Part shown: positions 8,259 through 10,662 of the stretch, one piece after another
Layout: each line of letters begins with the position of its first letter
Numbering within the stretch: position 1 is the first letter of the stretch
Notes under the pieces: model-generated
Databases searched by the model: none
Told to the model about the DNA's origin: nothing
The model's input: only the letters and a program-made list of their open reading frames with translations
Position numbers and translations under genes: made by a program
Assembly (NCBI GenBank): GCA_025351615.1
Contig: JANXVP010000164.1
Span: 1 to 10,662 of the forward strand
Direction of reading: 5' to 3'
DNA: 10,662 bases
Origin: Ramlibacter sp.
GTDB lineage: Bacteria > Pseudomonadota > Gammaproteobacteria > Burkholderiales > Burkholderiaceae_C

Positions 8259-9259
8259 GAGGATGTCGCCCCCACGCTTGTCACTTCGAGTCCTGCGCTG
8301 CCTCGCGAGGGGGCCTTCAAGTCCAGGGGCGGCCCGTCGACGCTCAACGCCGAAACGTGCCCAGCAGACATCACGTCGAGAAATACGTCCTCGAGATCGG
8401 CCTTGCGAATCTCGACGTCCTCGACCCGAAGCCCGGCCCGGCGAATGATCGACAGGTACTCCTCGATCTGGTGGGCGTCTTGCGCCGGCAGCTGCACGAT
8501 CCGGCCGGTGACCCGCGCCTTGCCGTCGAACTCAGGAGGCAGAGCGCTGTCGATCTTGAAGCGCAGCACGTTGCTGGTAGCCGATTTGAGCAACTCGCTG
8601 GTGCGCTCCAGCGCCACGACCCGTCCGGCCTTGAGCATGGCAATCCGGCTGCACAGCGCCTCAGCCTCTTCCAGATAGTGGGTGGTCAGCAGCACCGTGT
8701 GCCCCTGCTTGTTCAATTTGACGATGAATTGCCACAGAGCTTGCCGCAATTCGACATCCACGCCAGCTGTCGGCTCATCGAGCACGATCACGGGCGGCTT
8801 GTGGACCAGGGCCTGCGCGACCAGTACCCGTCGCTTCATGCCGCCTGAAAGCTGGCGCATATTGGACGACGCCTTGTCCGCGAGACCGAGGCTTTCGAGC
8901 AATTCTTTGATCCAGGCATCGTTGTTCCTGAGGCCGAAATAGCCCGACTGGATCCGCAGCGCCTCGCGCACGGTGAAGAACGGATCGAACACCAATTCCT
9001 GGGGCACCACCCCCAGCTTGCGCCGGGCTGCACCATAGTCGGACTGAACGTCGCTGCCCAGCACCAAGGCCCTGCCGGATGTGGGGCGCGCCAGCCCCGC
9101 GAGGATGCTGATCAGCGTCGTCTTGCCGGCTCCGTTGGGACCGAGCAGGCCGAAGAACTCGCCCTGCTGGATGTCGAAGCTCACGCCGTCCAGCGCCTGA
9201 AGTGGCCCGCGCGTGGAAGCAAATGTTTTGGAGACGGACTGGAACGAGATCGCGGGCAT
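8255..9259 (-). CDS. ABC transporter ATP-binding protein, YadG-like
   Basis: This is the ATPase partner of the downstream ABC-2 permease, 334 residues long. Walker A is GPNGAGKT (40-47), the signature is LSGGM (137-141), Walker B with the catalytic Glu is VIVLDEP (157-163), and the H-loop His194 is in LLTTHYLEEAE. The single nucleotide-binding domain ends near residue 215. A C-terminal region follows whose end, EIRKADLEDVFLDV (283-296), is typical of ABC-2 exporter ATPases. The last about 36 residues are low-complexity and encoded by a repeat-like GC-rich hairpin segment, so they may be a late addition. The ATG at 9259 has a CAGG ribosome binding site and follows mlaB after 53 nt. It is not MlaF: MlaF pairs with an MlaE-type permease, while here the next gene is an ABC-2 permease. 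Confidence 0.93.
   Translation of the reverse strand: MPAISFQSVSKTFASTRGPLQALDGVSFDIQQGEFFGLLGPNGAGKTTLISILAGLARPTSGRALVLGSDVQSDYGAARRKLGVVPQELVFDPFFTVREALRIQSGYFGLRNNDAWIKELLESLGLADKASSNMRQLSGGMKRRVLVAQALVHKPPVIVLDEPTAGVDVELRQALWQFIVKLNKQGHTVLLTTHYLEEAEALCSRIAMLKAGRVVALERTSELLKSATSNVLRFKIDSALPPEFDGKARVTGRIVQLPAQDAHQIEEYLSIIRRAGLRVEDVEIRKADLEDVFLDVMSAGHVSALSVDGPPLDLKAPSRGSAGLEVTSVGATSS
8268..8314 (-). repeat. GC-rich imperfect hairpin at the 3' end of the ATPase gene
   Basis: The arms at 8268-8277 and 8305-8314 are complementary over 10 bp with one central mismatch (GCCCCCACGC on the plus strand against GCGAGGGGGC). They enclose a 27-nt loop. A perfect 8-bp palindrome CTCGCGAG lies at 8302-8309. 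The element sits inside the last coding part of the ATPase gene, ending 10 nt before the permease GTG start. No T-run follows. It resembles interspersed palindromic repeats of Comamonadaceae genomes, but that is from memory and untested here. It could affect mRNA stability or the ratio of ATPase to permease. Confidence 0.5.
8284..8324. repeat. Short direct repeat flanking the hairpin
   Basis: Two decamers in the same orientation, CTTCGAGTCC at 8284-8293 and CTTCAAGTCC at 8315-8324, match at 9 of 10 positions and lie 31 bp apart. They overlap the hairpin loop and its outer flank. This supports the view that the 3' end of the ATPase gene has repeat-like structure rather than ordinary coding sequence, though a chance match of this length is possible. 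Confidence 0.35.
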
Positions 9260-9270
9260 GGCAGCCTGCG

Positions 9271-9276
9271 ATTTTA
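9271..9276 (-). promoter_or_regulatory. Possible -10 element before the ABC ATPase gene
   Basis: The 53-nt gap between mlaB and the ATPase gene contains TAAAAT on the minus strand, an AT-rich island in very GC-rich surroundings and a good match to a sigma-70 -10 box. The 17-nt-spaced upstream hexamer is CACAGG, not a recognisable -35. A transcript from here would start only a few bases before the ATG at 9259. It could be a weak internal promoter for the exporter and the downstream murA-his genes. Confidence 0.25.
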
Positions 9277-9312
9277 GCTGTGGCGCAACAAGCCCTGTGG
9301 CCGTGGCGCCGG

Positions 9313-9585
9313 TCAGGGCGCGGCCGGCAGCAGTTCGGCGACCCCGTACAGGCCCGCCAGCACCCGCAGGCGCGGGGGCAGTGCCTTGACCGAAAAAGTC
9401 TTGCCCAAAGCCAGCGCCTCACGCCGGCAATCGAGCAGTACGGCCAAGGCCGACGAGTCGAACCGGGTCAGCGAGGCTGCGTCCGCCACAACGCTTGGGG
9501 AAGGATCGGTTCGAAGGCCCTGCTGGAGCATGCGGCAGGAAGCCGCAGCATGCTCGTGGGTCAACTCGGCAGGCAGCACGAGCAC
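9313..9585 (-). CDS. mlaB: MlaB, STAS-domain subunit of the Mla phospholipid transporter
   Basis: MlaB is a small cytoplasmic STAS protein that binds the ATPase MlaF and is needed for assembly and activity of the MlaFEDB complex in the inner membrane. This 90-residue protein has the STAS core: LVLPAELTHEHA at the N-terminus, VVADAASLTRFDSSALAVLL (about 32-51) with the helix-capping DSS motif, and a C-terminal RLRVLAGLYGVAELLP. The start is a GTG at 9585, since an in-frame stop lies four codons upstream; the GTG two codons later (9579) is an alternative. It begins 9 nt after mlaC, whose stop it nearly touches. Family assignment rests on the STAS pattern plus its position after mlaC. Confidence 0.88.
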   Translation of the reverse strand: MLVLPAELTHEHAAASCRMLQQGLRTDPSPSVVADAASLTRFDSSALAVLLDCRREALALGKTFSVKALPPRLRVLAGLYGVAELLPAAP

Positions 9586-9594
9586 CGGCAGGCC

Positions 9595-10227
9595 TCAGCT
9601 CTTCTTGGCGGCGTTGGACCGGTTGCGCTCCGCCAGTGTGGCGATGAGGCCATCGACGCCCTTCGCGCTGATCTCCTGCGCGAACTGGCTGCGGTAAGTT
9701 TCCACCAGCCACACGCCAAGCACGTTCAGGTTGTAGATCTTCCAGCCGCCAGCCGTCTTTTCCATCCTGTAGTCAAGCTGGATCGGGTCACCGCGCCCGC
9801 GCACCTCGGTGCGCACGACAACTTCGGTGTCGGTAGCAGCGGCGCGTTGCGGCTTGACGCTGATCACCTGGTCGTTCACCTGTTCCAGTGCGCCCGAATA
9901 AGTCCGAACCAGCAAGGTTTTGAACTCGTCCTGCAGACGCTTCTGCTGTTCGGGGGTGGCCTGTCGCCAAGTCGGCCCGACTGCGGAAGCAGTCATGCGC
10001 TTGAAGTCGACATTCGGCATGATCTTGCTGTCGACCACAGCCATGATCCGGGCGGTGTCGCCGCTCTGCAGGGCCTTGTCGGACTTGATGGAGGCCATGA
10101 CCTCTTCCGACAGGCGCTGGATCAGTGCGTCGGGCGATTCTTCCACGGCGTGCGCCAATGGCGCCAGGCCGAGGCTGCAAGCAGCCAGCACTGCGGCAGC
10201 GAAGTGGGCAAAAACACGTCTTTTCAT
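9595..10227 (-). CDS. mlaC: MlaC, periplasmic phospholipid-binding protein
   Basis: MlaC (Ttg2D) ferries phospholipids across the periplasm between MlaA at the outer membrane and MlaD in the inner membrane. The ATG at 10227 gives 210 residues with a clear signal peptide: MKRR, a hydrophobic stretch, then APLAHA with probable cleavage after residue 27. The frame is open further upstream to 10323, but that part has no signal-peptide logic, and a good AAGAGA ribosome binding site precedes 10227. The mature part has the family segments SKIMPNVDFKRMT, GPTWRQATPEQQ and, near the end, GGWKIYNLNVLGVWLVETYR. The signal region also contains LAAC (14-17), which fits a lipobox; signal peptidase I cleavage seems likelier for this family. 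It lies 101 nt after mlaA and 9 nt before mlaB. Confidence 0.95.
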   Translation of the reverse strand: MKRRVFAHFAAAVLAACSLGLAPLAHAVEESPDALIQRLSEEVMASIKSDKALQSGDTARIMAVVDSKIMPNVDFKRMTASAVGPTWRQATPEQQKRLQDEFKTLLVRTYSGALEQVNDQVISVKPQRAAATDTEVVVRTEVRGRGDPIQLDYRMEKTAGGWKIYNLNVLGVWLVETYRSQFAQEISAKGVDGLIATLAERNRSNAAKKS

Positions 10228-10231
10228 GAAT

Positions 10232-10237
10232 TCTCTT
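10232..10237 (-). promoter_or_regulatory. Ribosome binding site that fixes the mlaC start
   Basis: AAGAGA on the minus strand ends 4 nt before the ATG at 10227. It is one of the clearer Shine-Dalgarno sequences in the window and supports the signal-peptide start over the longer open frame beginning at 10323. Confidence 0.6.
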
Positions 10238-10287
10238 TCGTGCGGCAACTCCGCGGAGACGATTGGAACATCCACCCTCCGGTCGGT

Positions 10288-10302
10288 TCCGGCCACGCCG
10301 GA
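10288..10302 (-). other. Small hairpin in the mlaA-mlaC gap
   Basis: In the 101-nt gap between mlaA and mlaC, TCCGGC and GCCGGA form a perfect 6-bp stem around a 3-nt loop. No T-run follows on the minus strand, so it is not a rho-independent terminator. It may mark an mRNA processing or stability site. The rest of the gap shows nothing recognisable apart from the mlaC ribosome binding site. Confidence 0.35.
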
Positions 10303-10328
10303 TCGATTGGCAACAGAGTGCAACCCCT

Positions 10329-10662
10329 TTAACGCGCGACAGGGACAGTTGGTTGTCCGCGCACGGGATTCGCGGCCGGCTTGGCGGCTGGCTCCGAGGC
10401 CGGCTCCGCACCCGGGTCCGCCGGAATATCGGCCGGGTCGGAATCGAAAATCTCCGCGCGGCGCTTTTGCAGATGAGCATCGCGAATGAAAGTGTATTTG
10501 TCCAGCGCAGCCTCTTCCAGAACCGCGCCTACCCGCAAGGAGTTCGACCGCTGGTTGACCGCCCTCAGCACATACAGCCCATACCGCTCGTCGAACGCTT
10601 TGACATAGTGGACCGGGTCGCCTTGGCGGTCGAAGGTGAGGGAGAGTGTGTCCCGCAATGTG
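10329..10662 (-). CDS. mlaA: MlaA (VacJ), outer-membrane lipid asymmetry lipoprotein, C-terminal part
   Basis: MlaA is an outer-membrane lipoprotein that removes misplaced phospholipids from the outer leaflet and hands them to MlaC. Only the C-terminal about 110 codons are in view; the gene runs off the right edge. The visible part starts TLRDTLSL, which fits the family segment after the conserved GPST motif. It continues with RYGLYVLRAVNQRSNSL and AALDKYTFIRDAHLQKRR, a strongly conserved MlaA helix. The last about 38 residues are a Pro/Ala/Glu-rich tail with loose SEPA/AKPA/ANP repeats, likely disordered and variable. A TTG at 10658 is an internal Leu codon, not a start. The stop is TAA at 10329. 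mlaC and mlaB follow in the same direction. Confidence 0.92.
   Translation of the reverse strand, partial: TLRDTLSLTFDRQGDPVHYVKAFDERYGLYVLRAVNQRSNSLRVGAVLEEAALDKYTFIRDAHLQKRRAEIFDSDPADIPADPGAEPASEPAAKPAANPVRGQPTVPVAR

Noticed and set aside
10288..10302. Rho-independent terminator between mlaA and mlaC
   Set aside because: The stem is only 6 bp and no T-run follows.
10228..10323. Upstream extension of mlaC
   Set aside because: It would bury the signal peptide; the ATG at 10227 has its own Shine-Dalgarno sequence.
9202..10332. Long plus-strand open frame opposite mlaB and mlaC (376 codons)
   Set aside because: It spans two well-supported minus-strand genes and their gaps, and its product shows no domain. 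It is an antisense artefact of high GC.

Overview
The window is a high-GC stretch in which every convincing gene lies on the minus strand, so it reads from right to left. Gene order, protein families and base composition point to a betaproteobacterium of the Burkholderiales, probably Comamonadaceae. That placement is inferred from synteny and protein style; the genus cannot be fixed from this sequence.

Right part (10662 to about 9313): the end of the Mla outer-membrane lipid-asymmetry locus. It holds the C-terminal part of mlaA (outer-membrane lipoprotein), complete mlaC (periplasmic phospholipid carrier) and complete mlaB (STAS-domain subunit of the inner-membrane complex). mlaF, mlaE and mlaD are expected beyond the right edge and are not in view.

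Centre (9259 to 7236): an ABC-2 type exporter pair, a YadG-like ATPase and a YadH-like permease of unknown substrate, followed by a small BolA/IbaG-family gene. The 3' end of the ATPase gene contains a GC-rich hairpin and a short direct repeat just before the permease start.

Left part (7228 to 1): murA, the first committed enzyme of peptidoglycan synthesis, overlaps hisG by 4 nt. Then follow hisD, hisC, hisB, hisH, hisA and hisF (cut at the left edge), which gives most of the histidine pathway. Five genes in a row (murA, hisG, hisD, hisC, hisB) are joined by four ATGA overlaps, which suggests one translationally coupled message. HisG is the short form that needs HisZ, and HisB has only the dehydratase domain. 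HisZ, a histidinol-phosphate phosphatase, and HisI/HisE must therefore be encoded elsewhere or beyond the left edge.

The genes form one long co-directional series: envelope lipid transport, an unknown exporter, an iron-sulfur-related BolA protein, cell-wall precursor synthesis and histidine synthesis. I see no rho-independent terminator, RNA gene, CRISPR, insertion sequence or phage gene. No stretch above 300 bases lacks a gene. The arrangement is mostly familiar for betaproteobacteria. The points most worth a second look are the uncharacterised exporter inside the Mla/murA cluster, the repeat-like end of its ATPase gene, and the lack of room for a his attenuator.
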